A stretch of 64,000 nucleotides of DNA, taken from the NCBI GenBank assembly GCA_023390335.1, contig JAEWCZ010000066.1, positions 124,001 through 188,000 on the forward strand, written 5' to 3'. The stretch's first letter is position 1; the number at the start of each line of letters is the position of its first letter. This DNA comes from Bacillota bacterium (GTDB lineage: Bacteria; Bacillota; Clostridia; Acetivibrionales; DSM-1351). The notes beneath the pieces were generated by a model. It did not search any database and was not told where the DNA came from. It worked only from the letters and a program-made list of their open reading frames with translations. A program made the translations under genes and the position numbers. This document shows, piece by piece, positions 1-9,427 of the stretch.

Positions 1-288
1 GCTGTGGTGTCACTTTACTCTGCTACAGCCATATCTGGTCAGGGCTTTATTGCACTTGCAGCAGTAATATTCGGAAAATGGACACCGCAAGGGGCATACG
101 GTGCATGTCTAGTCTTCGGACTTTCTCAGGCACTTGTGGTATTGCTGGGCGGAGGCACGATTCACATACCATCTCAGATATTATCCATGTTGCCCTATAT
201 TACAACTATAATAGTACTTGTTTTGTTTGTTGGGCGCTCAGTAATGCCGAAAGCAGATGGAATACCTTATGAAAAAGGCACCAGATGA
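1..288 (+). CDS. ABC transporter permease, C-terminal fragment (cut by window edge)
   Basis: The reading frame is open from the first base, so the true start lies outside the window; the first in-frame GTG at 4 is not a credible start. The visible 95 residues are hydrophobic, with two membrane segments and a short hydrophilic tail. The stretch SGQGFIALAAVIFGKWTPQG resembles the C-terminal part of permeases that accompany BMP-type nucleoside-binding proteins, and the permease at 5418 has a comparable GRGFIAIAAIYCGQ stretch. It would form the membrane channel of an importer whose other genes lie to the left. A terminator follows, so it is not co-transcribed with the GntR gene. Family assignment is likely; substrate is unknown. 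Confidence 0.75.
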   Translation, partial: AVVSLYSATAISGQGFIALAAVIFGKWTPQGAYGACLVFGLSQALVVLLGGGTIHIPSQILSMLPYITTIIVLVLFVGRSVMPKADGIPYEKGTR

Positions 289-313
289 TAAATCAAAAAT
301 ATAGAGTAGATTT

Positions 314-370
314 AAAAAGGGACTTAATTAAGTGTTGTTCGATTGCAACAGCCTTACTTAAGTCCTTTTA
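314..370 (+). terminator. Rho-independent terminator after the permease
   Basis: A stem of AAAGGGACTTAATTAAG with CTTACTTAAGTCCTTT, plus an inner TGTTG/CAACA stem, is followed by a short T-rich stretch. It sits 26 bases after the stop codon and ends the operon that enters from the left edge. Confidence 0.75.
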
Positions 371-493
371 CTTGCAGTCTTTTAATAAAATAATAATAAA
401 TACAAATACTAATTATACAAATTGTAAAAACCTTATCAATAATTAAGACAATGAAATAAGAAAAAAGTAAACAAATTTGAATGTCGAATCGTG

Positions 494-522
494 TTGACTT
501 TTGGCAATATATAATATATTAT
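494..522 (+). promoter_or_regulatory. Candidate sigma-A promoter of the GntR gene
   Basis: TTGACT, a 17-base spacer and TATTAT lie about 65 bases upstream of the GTG start. The sequence between promoter and start is extremely AT-rich. This is read by eye from the consensus only. Confidence 0.5.
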
Positions 523-587
523 GTAAGTGGACATATCAACATAACAATATAATATTATAATAACTAGGACATTCAAGGGGGATAATC

Positions 588-1316
588 GTGAGCGGAATGG
601 TACCTAAATACTATTTGGTAAAACAAAAAATAGTAGAAATGATTAATAATGAGGAAATCGGCTCCGATGGCCTTATTCCAAGCGAAAGAGAACTGATGGG
701 TATCTTTGGACTAAGCAGGATAACTGTTAAAAAGGCTATAGATGATCTCGTTAACGAAGGATATCTGTATCGAATTCAAGGTAAGGGAACTTTCGTTAAA
801 AAAGATACTCTGGATCAGGATTTGATTTCAATAACCAGTTGTACTCAAGATATAATTAAATTAGGAATGACCCCTTCTAAGAGACTTCTCAAGTCGGAGA
901 TTATTGAGGCTGACAAAGTTATGCTCAGAAAATTGCAACTTAGTCAGGGGGACAAGGTATATAAAGTTAAGCGTGTATATTATGCAAATAACGATCCTGT
1001 TAACCTGACTACCGCGTACTTACCATGCAAATTATTTCCCCTAATTGATACCTATGATTTCGGAGTAGATTCCATTTACAAAGTACTTGAAACAAAATAC
1101 GGTACAAAAATTACAAAAGCAACAAGAACCATTGAGGCAGTACTGGCGGTTGATGAGGTAGCCAGAGAGCTTAAGGTAAAAGAGGGAGATCCTGTACTTT
1201 TATTTAAGGCTATCACATATGGAATGGTAAATGGAAAAGAGATACCTATAGAATCGTTTAAAAGCTTCTATAGATCGGACAAGTTTAAATTTTACATCAA
1301 TCAGATACACGAATAA
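588..1316 (+). CDS. GntR-family transcriptional regulator with UTRA effector domain
   Basis: A 242-residue GntR/HutC-subfamily repressor. The N-terminal winged helix spans about residues 5-75, with the typical PSERELMGIFGLSRITVKKA recognition region and the GKGTFV wing. Residues 95-238 form a UTRA ligand-binding domain. The GTG start is chosen because AAGGGGG lies 6 bases upstream. It directly precedes the BMP importer operon in the same direction, so it is the probable local repressor responding to the imported compound or a breakdown product. The ligand is not deducible. Confidence 0.88.
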   Translation: MSGMVPKYYLVKQKIVEMINNEEIGSDGLIPSERELMGIFGLSRITVKKAIDDLVNEGYLYRIQGKGTFVKKDTLDQDLISITSCTQDIIKLGMTPSKRLLKSEIIEADKVMLRKLQLSQGDKVYKVKRVYYANNDPVNLTTAYLPCKLFPLIDTYDFGVDSIYKVLETKYGTKITKATRTIEAVLAVDEVARELKVKEGDPVLLFKAITYGMVNGKEIPIESFKSFYRSDKFKFYINQIHE

Positions 1317-1432
1317 TTCTTAAATTGCAAATTAGTAAACAAAGAAGTAAAGCTGCCAAGTAAGATAATATGCTATGGCTTAGTTTCTTGCACTCAAAAA
1401 TCCATTATGCCATGGCTTTTATAAAAAGAGGA

Positions 1433-1451
1433 CCTAAGATCGCGACTTAGG
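1433..1451. promoter_or_regulatory. Inverted repeat upstream of the importer operon, possible GntR operator
   Basis: CCTAAG and CTTAGG are separated by the seven bases ATCGCGA, about 60 bases upstream of the substrate-binding protein gene. The symmetry and position suit an operator for the neighbouring GntR protein, but a short RNA hairpin is equally possible. No T tract follows, so it is not a convincing terminator. Confidence 0.35.
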
Positions 1452-1509
1452 CTTCTAATAATTTAATATATCAAATCTATAACACTATATTATCGGAGGA
1501 GAGGTCAAC

Positions 1510-2739
1510 ATGAAAAAAATTACAAAAAAACTGTCTTTTCTGCTCGCACTAGTTATGCTCGTATCTATGGTTTTTACAGGCTGTTCTGATTCCAAAGCTG
1601 GTGATTCCTCTGCCAGCAGTACTAATGCTTCAAATTCAAGTTCCGCTACTGTAGATTTAGGCCCCGGAATAGCACTGATTACTTCTGCTGCAGGCCCTAA
1701 CGATAAGGGATACAACCAGTCGGCAGTTGCAGGACTAGAAAAAACAAAGAAAGATATGGGAATTAATTATAAGGTTGTTGAAACTACTGATGTACCCGGA
1801 AGTTTGACACAATTGGCAGGTGCCGGCTACAAGCTCATTTTCAGCCTTGAGTACAACTTTGACGCATTAATTAAGGGAGTTGGAGGAAGCAAGCCTATTG
1901 CTGAACAATACCCAGATACTACATTTGTAATATTCAATGACAATCCAAACGTAAATGATGACGGAAGTGTAAAGCATAAAAACGTTGTTTCAGTTCTTTT
2001 TGACGTTCATGAAGCATCCTTTATGGCAGGTGCATTATCTACATTAGTAAACGAAAATGCTTCCAAGTTGTTCAATAGCTCAGACTATTCATTTACTGCA
2101 GGTGATGCAGGAAGGAAAGTAGGCTTCCTTGGAGGTACAAAATCGAACGGTATCACAGTATTCGGATATGGTTTTGCAGAAGGTATCAACTATGTAGCTA
2201 AAGAGCTTAACGTAAATTATACCTTCTACAGTGATTATAATGCAGGTTTCAGTGATTCAGCAGCAGGTGCAACAAAAGCTAATACTTACTATTCTGATGG
2301 TGCAAACATAGTATACGCAGTTGCAGGTGCCGTAGGTGACGGAGTAGATGCAAAGGCCAAAGAAGTTAAAAAGCTTTCAATAGAAGTTGATGCAAACAAG
2401 GATGCAAACCAACCAGGAAATATACTTACAAGTGTTTTAAAGAACACAGAAGTACCTGTATATGAAATATCAAAGAACTTTAAAGAAAATGCAATGGATA
2501 AGGTTAATGGAAAAGTTATTAGCTACAATCTTGCTTCAGGAGCTACAGGAATCACTGATTTAAGTGTTATCGAGTCAAAGATTACTGCTGACGGAAAAGC
2601 AAAGTGGGATGAAATCAAAGGACAACTCAAGGCTATTTCTGAAAAGATAGGAAGCGGTGAAATCAAGGTTACAAATGCGCAGGCAGGAGAGAAATTTGAT
2701 AAAACTAAGCTTGCAAATCTAAAAATGCCAAACGACTAA
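1510..2739 (+). CDS. BMP-family substrate-binding lipoprotein of a nucleoside-type ABC importer
   Basis: A 409-residue extracytoplasmic solute receptor. A basic N-terminus and hydrophobic core end in the lipobox VFTGC, so Cys25 should be lipidated and the protein anchored to the outer face of the membrane. A serine/asparagine-rich linker leads into a BMP (PnrA/Med-like) fold beginning IALITSAAGPNDKGYNQSA. BMP proteins usually bind purine or pyrimidine nucleosides. The start follows a strong GGAGGAGAGG site. Downstream are the matching ATPase and two permeases, giving a complete importer. Nucleoside as ligand class is inferred from the family and the phosphorylase nearby. Confidence 0.88.
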   Translation: MKKITKKLSFLLALVMLVSMVFTGCSDSKAGDSSASSTNASNSSSATVDLGPGIALITSAAGPNDKGYNQSAVAGLEKTKKDMGINYKVVETTDVPGSLTQLAGAGYKLIFSLEYNFDALIKGVGGSKPIAEQYPDTTFVIFNDNPNVNDDGSVKHKNVVSVLFDVHEASFMAGALSTLVNENASKLFNSSDYSFTAGDAGRKVGFLGGTKSNGITVFGYGFAEGINYVAKELNVNYTFYSDYNAGFSDSAAGATKANTYYSDGANIVYAVAGAVGDGVDAKAKEVKKLSIEVDANKDANQPGNILTSVLKNTEVPVYEISKNFKENAMDKVNGKVISYNLASGATGITDLSVIESKITADGKAKWDEIKGQLKAISEKIGSGEIKVTNAQAGEKFDKTKLANLKMPND

Positions 2740-2770
2740 AATAAAAATAAACCAGAATGAGGGCGGCAAT

Positions 2771-4318
2771 ATGTATGCAATAGAAGCTGTTAATTTAACT
2801 AAAAAATATGGCGATTTTGTTGCTAACGATAATATAAACCTTTCCATCGGCAAAGGCGAAATAACCGCGATAGTTGGGGAAAACGGAGCTGGAAAAACAA
2901 CTCTAATGAACATGTTTTTCGGGCTACAACGTCCTACAAGCGGAGAACTGATAGTTAATGGAAAAAAGGTTTCATTTGGTTCTTCATTAGATGCCATTAA
3001 TTGTGGCCTGGGTATGGTGCATCAGCATTTTAAGCTGGTGCCCAGCCTGACTGTTTTTGAAAACATATTACTTGGAGTAGAAAAAAACAAAAAAATAAGA
3101 CTTCCTCAAAAACTTAAACTGGGAACTCCCATAATTGATAAGAAATTTGAAAAAAAAGAAGTACAAAAAATTATAGAGGATTACAAGTTTGAGCTTAAAG
3201 CAGACGATATTGTTGAGAACATTTCCATAGGAGCAAAACAGCGTGTAGAAATTTTAAAAATGCTTTACCGTAACGTAGACATACTTATTTTTGACGAGCC
3301 TACTGCGGTTCTGACTCCACAGGAAGTGGACGAGCTTTTATTAAGTTTCAAAGAACTTAAAAATCAGGGAAAGACTATTATACTCATAACTCATAAGCTT
3401 CGTGAAGTAATGGAAGTCAGCGACAAGGTCATAGTTATAAAACGAGGCAAGGTTGTTGGAAGTAAAGCAACAAAAGACACAAGTTCGGCTGAAATAGCCA
3501 AAATGATGGTTGGCCGTGAAGTAATACTGAATGTAAGCAAGGAAGATAAAGATGTAAGTGGAAATAAGGTTGCCTACTCTGTTAGCCGTTTATCCACCAA
3601 AGATAACTTCGGGAAGAAAGTTATTGAGGATATTAGTTTTAATATAAAAGAAGGCGAAATTTTAGGTGTTGCAGGGGTAGAAGGCAACGGACAGAGCGAG
3701 TTGGTACGTGTTCTTTCGGGATTAATGGAATCAACGGAAGGTTCGGTTCGCTTATATGATAAGGATATAACAAATAAATGGCCAAGCGATTTGCGGTCAG
3801 CGGCTATCGGAATTGTTCCCGAAGACAGATATGCCCAGGGACTGTGCAAGGACATGACAATCTTTGAGAATATTATAGCCGGGTATCACGGTAATAAGAA
3901 GGTATGCAAAAATGGAATCCTCCTTAAAAATGAAATTGAAGATACCAGTAACAAGCTTATAGAAAAATATGATATCAGAGTAGCTGAAAAGAACGGAAAT
4001 GTATCACAGCTGTCCGGAGGAAATGCCCAGAAGATAATTGTGGCAAGAGAATTCGATTCAGACCCAAAGGTACTAATAGTAAGCCAGCCTACCCGTGGTG
4101 TTGATATTGGCTCCATAGAATTTATCCATAATAAGATTCTTGAACTGAGAAGTGAAAACAAAGCCATTTTGCTTGTCTCCAGCGAACTCAGCGAGATAAT
4201 GAACCTGAGTGACAGGATAATAGTTATGTACAAAGGGCGTATTGTAGGGGAAGTTGAAGGCAAAAAGGCCGACAGCACTGAAATTGGACTGCTAATGGCG
4301 GGACTATCCTTAGAATAA
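2771..4318 (+). CDS. ABC transporter ATPase with two nucleotide-binding domains (nucleoside/sugar type)
   Basis: A 515-residue tandem ATPase of the type paired with BMP receptors (RbsA/MglA/YufO group). Domain 1 (about 5-250) has the P-loop GENGAGKTT and Walker B LIFDEPTAVLTP, but its signature is the weak ISIGAKQ. Domain 2 (about 270-510) has a degenerate P-loop GVEGNGQSE and a canonical LSGGNAQK signature. Such asymmetry is normal for this family, with one competent composite ATP site. It energises the permeases at 4329 and 5418. The gene starts 31 bases after the binding protein and ends 10 bases before the first permease, so all are one transcript. Confidence 0.9.
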   Translation: MYAIEAVNLTKKYGDFVANDNINLSIGKGEITAIVGENGAGKTTLMNMFFGLQRPTSGELIVNGKKVSFGSSLDAINCGLGMVHQHFKLVPSLTVFENILLGVEKNKKIRLPQKLKLGTPIIDKKFEKKEVQKIIEDYKFELKADDIVENISIGAKQRVEILKMLYRNVDILIFDEPTAVLTPQEVDELLLSFKELKNQGKTIILITHKLREVMEVSDKVIVIKRGKVVGSKATKDTSSAEIAKMMVGREVILNVSKEDKDVSGNKVAYSVSRLSTKDNFGKKVIEDISFNIKEGEILGVAGVEGNGQSELVRVLSGLMESTEGSVRLYDKDITNKWPSDLRSAAIGIVPEDRYAQGLCKDMTIFENIIAGYHGNKKVCKNGILLKNEIEDTSNKLIEKYDIRVAEKNGNVSQLSGGNAQKIIVAREFDSDPKVLIVSQPTRGVDIGSIEFIHNKILELRSENKAILLVSSELSEIMNLSDRIIVMYKGRIVGEVEGKKADSTEIGLLMAGLSLE

Positions 4319-4328
4319 GAGGGAAATT

Positions 4329-5411
4329 ATGAAGAAAAATAATAATCTTTTAAAAAATATATTTAATGTTTTATTTCCGGTAATCAGTGCCCTTATATTA
4401 GGCGGGATTATAATTGCAGCAATAGGTGAAAATCCTTTTTTGACTTATTCCGTTATGATTAAAAAATCTCTCTTTAGCATGGACGGACTTTTAAAAACCT
4501 TGCACTTTGCAGCTCCTTTAATATTAACCGGTCTTGCAATTGCAATAACCTTTAAGGCAAATATTTTTAATATGGGTGTTGAAGGTCAGGCAGTACTGGG
4601 TGCTTTTTTTGCCGGAGTAGTAGGCTTTACCGTAAAAGGATTACCTCCTGTTCTTCATATTACATTATGTGTACTAACAGGTATTGTTGTGGGAATGCTT
4701 TTTGCACTTATTCCTGCACTGCTCAAGGCATACTTTAATGTAAATGAGATGGTTGTAACACTCATGCTCAACTACGTAGTTGTTGAAATAGTAAAGTTTC
4801 TTTCTCAGGGAGTTTTCAAAGACCCGGCTTCAGGATATGTTTCAACCTATCCAATAGCGGAAAGTGCAATGTTTAAAAAAATATTCGGCTCTAATCTTAC
4901 CGTATTCTTCTTTATAGCACTTATAGTTTTTGGAATCATGTATATAGTTTTTAACAAATCAAAACTTGGGTACGAAGTTAAAGCTATTGGTAAAAACCCT
5001 GAGTTTTCAGAAGCCACAGGTATGAATGTCAGCAAGAAAATTATTATCATTATGCTTATAAGCGGTGCCATTAGCGGATTGGCAGGTGCCGGATTCCTCA
5101 TGAGCGAGAAATATCGATTTACTCTTGATTTTTCCGGTAGTCCGGGATTGGGCTGGGACGGTATGCTAATTGCACTTCTTGGCAGTCATAATCCTGTAGG
5201 AATTATTGTGGCAGCTGTATTCTATGCAGCACTTAAAACAGGAAGTGACTATATCGGCGTATTTACCAATGTTCCAAAGGATATTGTAGGTGTTATTCAG
5301 GGTATTTTGATACTGCTACTATCTGTAAAGTTCTTTAATGAACGGTTTCATTTGTTTGAGAAAGTTAAATTATTATGGAAGAAGTCTTCAAGTACAGACT
5401 TTAATAAATAG
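4329..5411 (+). CDS. ABC importer permease subunit 1 (nucleoside type)
   Basis: A 360-residue integral membrane protein of the BPD_transp_2 family with about ten hydrophobic segments. The motif FKANIFNMGVEGQAVLGAFF is typical for permeases partnered with BMP receptors, as is the EAA-like loop GYEVKAIGKNPEFSEATGMN that contacts the ATPase. It forms the channel with the next gene product, which starts 6 bases after its stop. The start follows GAGGGAAATT directly after the ATPase gene. Confidence 0.88.
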   Translation: MKKNNNLLKNIFNVLFPVISALILGGIIIAAIGENPFLTYSVMIKKSLFSMDGLLKTLHFAAPLILTGLAIAITFKANIFNMGVEGQAVLGAFFAGVVGFTVKGLPPVLHITLCVLTGIVVGMLFALIPALLKAYFNVNEMVVTLMLNYVVVEIVKFLSQGVFKDPASGYVSTYPIAESAMFKKIFGSNLTVFFFIALIVFGIMYIVFNKSKLGYEVKAIGKNPEFSEATGMNVSKKIIIIMLISGAISGLAGAGFLMSEKYRFTLDFSGSPGLGWDGMLIALLGSHNPVGIIVAAVFYAALKTGSDYIGVFTNVPKDIVGVIQGILILLLSVKFFNERFHLFEKVKLLWKKSSSTDFNK

Positions 5412-5417
5412 AGGTAG

Positions 5418-6341
5418 ATGATTATGAGCTTATTGAATAACATTTTGTATGACATGATCTATCATAGTGCTCCGTTGATTCTTGCCGTACTGGGTGGATT
5501 ATTTGCACACAAGGCAAACGTTTTAAACATCGGGCTTGAAGGTATGATGCTTATGGGTGCTTTCAGCAGTACATTGTTTGTTTTGATTACGGGGAGCTTG
5601 TGGTTGGGAATTTTAATTAGTGTTTTATGTACACTTGTTTTGGGACTAATCTTTTCGTTCTTTGGAATCACAATGAAAAGTAACTTTATCATTACAGGTT
5701 TCGGTATAAATATTTTTGTTGCAGCCTTGAGTTCCTTTGTGCTTAAGTACATGGCAATGGCTAATATCAATGTAAGCTCTATTGTTAACACAGCAGGCTT
5801 AAAAATAAATATACCTGTTATTAAGGACATACCCGTACTAAATTCACTTTTAAGCGGGCACACAGCGATTACTTATTTAAGTATTATACTCATTGCTGTT
5901 GTCACTGTAATTATGTATAACACAAAATTCGGTGTTTACGTAAGGGTTGTGGGTGAGAATGAAGAAGCTGCAAAATCTGTTGGTATCAACAGCGCTGCAA
6001 TAAAGTATATTGCGGTGCTTATAGGAGCTGCTCTCTGTGGTTTGGCAGGTGCCAACCTGGCAGTTGAAAGAATGGCACTGTTTACCAACAATATGACAGC
6101 AGGAAGAGGTTTTATCGCAATAGCTGCAATATATTGCGGACAAGCAAAGCCGATTAAATCAGCTATGTACGCAATTATTTTCGGACTTGCAAAGTCCTTG
6201 GCCATAAACCTTGCATTGTTTGCAGGCCCGGTATCAGGCTTGTTTGAAATAGTACCATACCTGATGATTGTTATAGTATTGTTTGCAGTTTCGGCTATTG
6301 AGAAGCGGCGTACTAATATAAGGGGGTTTAAGCTTGAATAA
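5418..6341 (+). CDS. ABC importer permease subunit 2 (nucleoside type)
   Basis: A 307-residue membrane protein paralogous to the preceding permease and containing the matching HKANVLNIGLEGMMLMGA motif and the ATPase-contact loop GVYVRVVGENEEAAKSVGIN. The two permeases form a heterodimeric channel. An alternative ATG at 5424 has slightly better spacing from GAGGT. Its stop overlaps the TTG start of the next gene by 8 bases, which argues for translational coupling of uptake and catabolism. Confidence 0.88.
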   Translation: MIMSLLNNILYDMIYHSAPLILAVLGGLFAHKANVLNIGLEGMMLMGAFSSTLFVLITGSLWLGILISVLCTLVLGLIFSFFGITMKSNFIITGFGINIFVAALSSFVLKYMAMANINVSSIVNTAGLKINIPVIKDIPVLNSLLSGHTAITYLSIILIAVVTVIMYNTKFGVYVRVVGENEEAAKSVGINSAAIKYIAVLIGAALCGLAGANLAVERMALFTNNMTAGRGFIAIAAIYCGQAKPIKSAMYAIIFGLAKSLAINLALFAGPVSGLFEIVPYLMIVIVLFAVSAIEKRRTNIRGFKLE

Positions 6342-6903
6342 CACAGCACTCATTATAGTAGACATGGTAAAGGATTTCACTGACCCCCAAGGGCTGGTGT
6401 TCTACCCTCAAAACCTTGAAATATTGCCAAGAATAAAGACGGTTCTTGATGAATGCAGGAAACATAATATACTTGTTATCTTTCTGAGGCACAGCAACAG
6501 AAAGGACAAATTCGATAAAAATCTCATTAACATGCGTCCAAACTGTATTGAGGGCACCGGGGGAGATGAAATTGATCCAATGCTTACGGTTGACCCGGTA
6601 AAGGATTATGTTATTAAGAAAAGGCGCTACAGCGGTTTTTTTGGTACTGACCTTGATATGGTGCTAAGAGAAAATAAGATACAGAATGTCATAATAGTTG
6701 GTACTAAAACCAACTGCTGTATCAGGGCAACAGTTACAGATGCATATTATCTGGATTATACTCCTATAGTGGTTTCAGATTGTGTGGCAACCAATGACGA
6801 GACAGTAAATCAGGTTCACTTAACAGACATAAAGAAATATTTAGGAAAAGTAGTGACTTCACAGGAGCTTTTTGATCTCCTGAACAAAGGGGAGATGGTC
6901 TGA
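6334..6903 (+). CDS. Cysteine hydrolase, isochorismatase/nicotinamidase-like
   Basis: A 189-residue protein of the isochorismatase-like hydrolase superfamily. The catalytic triad expected for the family can be placed: Asp9 in IIVDMVKDF, the Lys of VIKKRRYSGFFGTDL, and a Cys in TKTNCCIRAT with an adjacent second Cys. Members cleave amides such as nicotinamide or N-carbamoyl compounds. The TTG start at 6334 is preceded by AGGGGG and overlaps the permease stop. In this operon it may hydrolyse an amide from the imported nucleoside-like compound, but no substrate can be assigned. Confidence 0.82.
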   Translation: MNNTALIIVDMVKDFTDPQGLVFYPQNLEILPRIKTVLDECRKHNILVIFLRHSNRKDKFDKNLINMRPNCIEGTGGDEIDPMLTVDPVKDYVIKKRRYSGFFGTDLDMVLRENKIQNVIIVGTKTNCCIRATVTDAYYLDYTPIVVSDCVATNDETVNQVHLTDIKKYLGKVVTSQELFDLLNKGEMV

Positions 6904-7856
6904 TGAAATATGATGTTGTAATAAACGGATATGTCAGTTTGGACAGGATTATAAAAACAACAACTCCTTTAAGATACGGATACACTTCACTGGTAGAGAA
7001 CAGTGATAATGCAAAGATTCAATACGGTGGATGTTCCACTAATATTGCCTATCTTATGGCGAAGCTTAATATGAAGGCTCTTCCTGTTATAAGAGTAGGC
7101 CAAGATGACTATAAGGAAACAGGATTCTATGATTATCTCAAAAATGCCGGCGTATGTATGGATGCAGTTGAGATAGTTCCAAATGAAACAACTTCAAACT
7201 GTTACTTAATAGCCGATTCGCAAAATAACCACGTTACAATTTTTTATCCGGGAGCTATGGACAAAAAGTATGCAAAAGGTATGAATCCGGAATTTTTCAG
7301 ACAGTCACAGCTAGGTATTATGACAGTTGGTTCATATGAAGATAATCTTGAATTTTATAAACAGTGTATGGCTGAAAAAGTTCCTCTGGTTTTTGGGATG
7401 AAATGTGATTTTGATGCTTTCCCTGAAAAATTCTTCAAAGAGGTTCTCTCCTCCAGCAGTATTATATTCTGCAATGAAGGTGAACAGGGAGAGATACAAA
7501 GGGTTTTTGAACTCAATGATATCACAGAACTGTTTGACAAGACAGCGGCTCAGATTATAGTAACAACACTGGGTAAGAAGGGGAGCGTTTATTACCAAAA
7601 GGCAGAAAATGGAATTTTGTCCCACAGGATAACAGCAGCAGAGTTTGGAAAGGTAGTGGATACCACCGGTTCAGGAGATGCATTTATGGCGGGCTTCCTG
7701 TATGGATATCTGAAAGGCAGAAACATAAAAGATTGCTGTAGCCTTGGAAGTGTTCTTTCATCCTTTATAATTGAAAAGGTTGGCTGTACCACTAATGCAC
7801 CTACTGAACAGGAATTCCTTGAGAGGTTCGATAAATTTATAAAAGAGGAAGTGTGA
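6903..7856 (+). CDS. PfkB-family carbohydrate or nucleoside kinase
   Basis: A 317-residue ribokinase-fold kinase. The N-terminus YDVVINGYVSLDRI and the glycine region YGGCSTNIAYLMAKL match the family. The C-terminal signature DTTGSGDAFMAGFLYGYLKG contains the anion hole and the catalytic Asp. The start ATG overlaps the preceding TGA in an ATGA arrangement. The family phosphorylates ribose, adenosine, fructose phosphates and related compounds. Beside a nucleoside phosphorylase, a ribose, nucleoside or sugar-1-phosphate substrate is the obvious guess, but the specificity is not readable. Confidence 0.85.
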   Translation: MKYDVVINGYVSLDRIIKTTTPLRYGYTSLVENSDNAKIQYGGCSTNIAYLMAKLNMKALPVIRVGQDDYKETGFYDYLKNAGVCMDAVEIVPNETTSNCYLIADSQNNHVTIFYPGAMDKKYAKGMNPEFFRQSQLGIMTVGSYEDNLEFYKQCMAEKVPLVFGMKCDFDAFPEKFFKEVLSSSSIIFCNEGEQGEIQRVFELNDITELFDKTAAQIIVTTLGKKGSVYYQKAENGILSHRITAAEFGKVVDTTGSGDAFMAGFLYGYLKGRNIKDCCSLGSVLSSFIIEKVGCTTNAPTEQEFLERFDKFIKEEV

Positions 7857-7859
7857 TAT

Positions 7860-8618
7860 ATGGAGACTTTATACTCAAAAACTAGAGAAGAAGATATAGC
7901 AAAATACGTCCTCTTTTCAGGCGATCCCTGGAGAGTTGAAACAGTTGCAAGCCAGTTGGAAGATGTTCAACATATAGCGTTTGCAAGAGAATTTAACACC
8001 TATACAGGTTATTACAAAGGCGTGCGAATTACGGTAACCTCAACGGGAATAGGTGCACCATCTGCTGCAATTGCAATGGAGGAAATGTATCAGTGCGGTA
8101 TGGAAGTAGCGGTACGTATGGGAACAACAATGGGTCTAAAGGATGATTTGCTGGGCAAGATGATTATACCTACAGGCTCAATGAGGGAGGAAGCTACCAG
8201 CAAAACTTATGTGCCGGTATCTTATCCTGCAGTAGCGGATATTGATTTAATTAATTGTATGAATAAAAGTACTTTGCAAAATAACAGGCAATATGTAAAC
8301 GGATTATCCTGCACAATGGATGGTTTCTACAGCCAGATGAGGGATTCACGTCTGTCAGCAAAAATGCAGAGGGATATGAGTGAAACCTTTAATGCTCTTA
8401 AAAAATACAATATATCTGCTGTAGATATGGAATCAAGCTGTATGCTGGTCCTTGCAAATCTAATGGGAATAAAGGGATGTATTGTTACAATGACAACTGT
8501 TCTTGAAAACCTGAAGGATTTCTTAAAAGGTGAGGAAAGAAAACAATCAGAAATTGACTTATGCAAAATCGCAATGGATGGACTTGTTATATACGATAAG
8601 GAGGTGGCTTCTAAATGA
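7860..8618 (+). CDS. Nucleoside phosphorylase, PNP/UDP family
   Basis: A 252-residue member of the purine-nucleoside/uridine phosphorylase family, which splits a nucleoside with phosphate into base and (deoxy)ribose 1-phosphate. The phosphate-binding SGDPWRVE near residue 20, TSTGIGAPSA, a modified RMGTTMG loop (usually R-x-G-T-x-G) and the ribose-binding VDMESS near residue 189 are visible. It lies 3 bases after the kinase gene and overlaps the next start. Together with the BMP importer it strongly suggests that the operon handles a nucleoside or nucleoside-like compound. Purine versus pyrimidine specificity is not clear. Confidence 0.85.
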   Translation: METLYSKTREEDIAKYVLFSGDPWRVETVASQLEDVQHIAFAREFNTYTGYYKGVRITVTSTGIGAPSAAIAMEEMYQCGMEVAVRMGTTMGLKDDLLGKMIIPTGSMREEATSKTYVPVSYPAVADIDLINCMNKSTLQNNRQYVNGLSCTMDGFYSQMRDSRLSAKMQRDMSETFNALKKYNISAVDMESSCMLVLANLMGIKGCIVTMTTVLENLKDFLKGEERKQSEIDLCKIAMDGLVIYDKEVASK

Positions 8619-9403
8619 AGGGATTAGAATTTAAGGACAAAGCGCTTGTAATAGGAATGGTACATTGTCTCGCACTGCCCGGAACACCTGACTTTTGCGG
8701 TGATATGAAAAAAGTAACCGATCAGGCAGTTCAGGACGCAATAACACTTGAAAAGGCAGGAATGGATGCCATTATCATTGAGAATATGGGTGACAATGTA
8801 TTCGGAGTAAATCTTGACATTGAACAGTCCTGTGCTCTTGCGGCTATAAGTGCTATCGTTGCCAAAAATGTCAATATTCCAATAGGTATTGATGCAGCAA
8901 TGAACGATTACAAAACTGCATTATCAATAGCAAAGGCAGTAGGCGCTGATTTCGTCAGAATCCCTGTGTTTGTAGACACCGTAGAATTTTTCGGTGGAAT
9001 TATACAGCCATGTGCCAGAGAAGCAATGAAATTCAGAAAGAATCTTGATGCAGAAAATGTAAAAATTCTTGCAGATATTCAGGTTAAGCATACACATATG
9101 GTACTTACACATGTAAGCATTGAGGATTCTGCAAGGGCTGCGGAAGCCTGCGGAGCGGATGCGATAATAGTAACAGGTACTCACATAGGGGTTGAGACTC
9201 CAATAGATATTATAAAGAGGGTAAAGAAAGTAACCAATATACCTGTAATTGCCGGAAGTGGCGTTAAAACCGGAAATATAAAAGAGCAACTTAGTATTGC
9301 AAACGGTGCCATAGTCGGTTCTAGCCTTAAAGAGGGCGGGAATATAAAAAATCCTATTTCACTGGAGCTTTGCACAGAGCTGATTAATGCATTGAATGTA
9401 TAG
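8615..9403 (+). CDS. BtpA/SgcQ-family TIM-barrel protein
   Basis: A 262-residue protein with family hallmarks: GMVHCLALPGTP at the start, IIIENMGDN, DIQVKHTH and the C-terminal GSGVKTGN and IVGSSLKEGG that look like a phosphate-binding barrel end. BtpA was first linked to photosystem I stability; bacterial relatives such as SgcQ occur in sugar catabolism clusters and lack a settled reaction. The start is coupled to the preceding stop (ATGA). Here it probably acts on a phosphorylated intermediate of the operon's pathway, perhaps as aldolase or isomerase; that is inference. Confidence 0.82.
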   Translation: MKGLEFKDKALVIGMVHCLALPGTPDFCGDMKKVTDQAVQDAITLEKAGMDAIIIENMGDNVFGVNLDIEQSCALAAISAIVAKNVNIPIGIDAAMNDYKTALSIAKAVGADFVRIPVFVDTVEFFGGIIQPCAREAMKFRKNLDAENVKILADIQVKHTHMVLTHVSIEDSARAAEACGADAIIVTGTHIGVETPIDIIKRVKKVTNIPVIAGSGVKTGNIKEQLSIANGAIVGSSLKEGGNIKNPISLELCTELINALNV

Positions 9404-9427
9404 TGTAAATTAAAAATAAAGGACTGA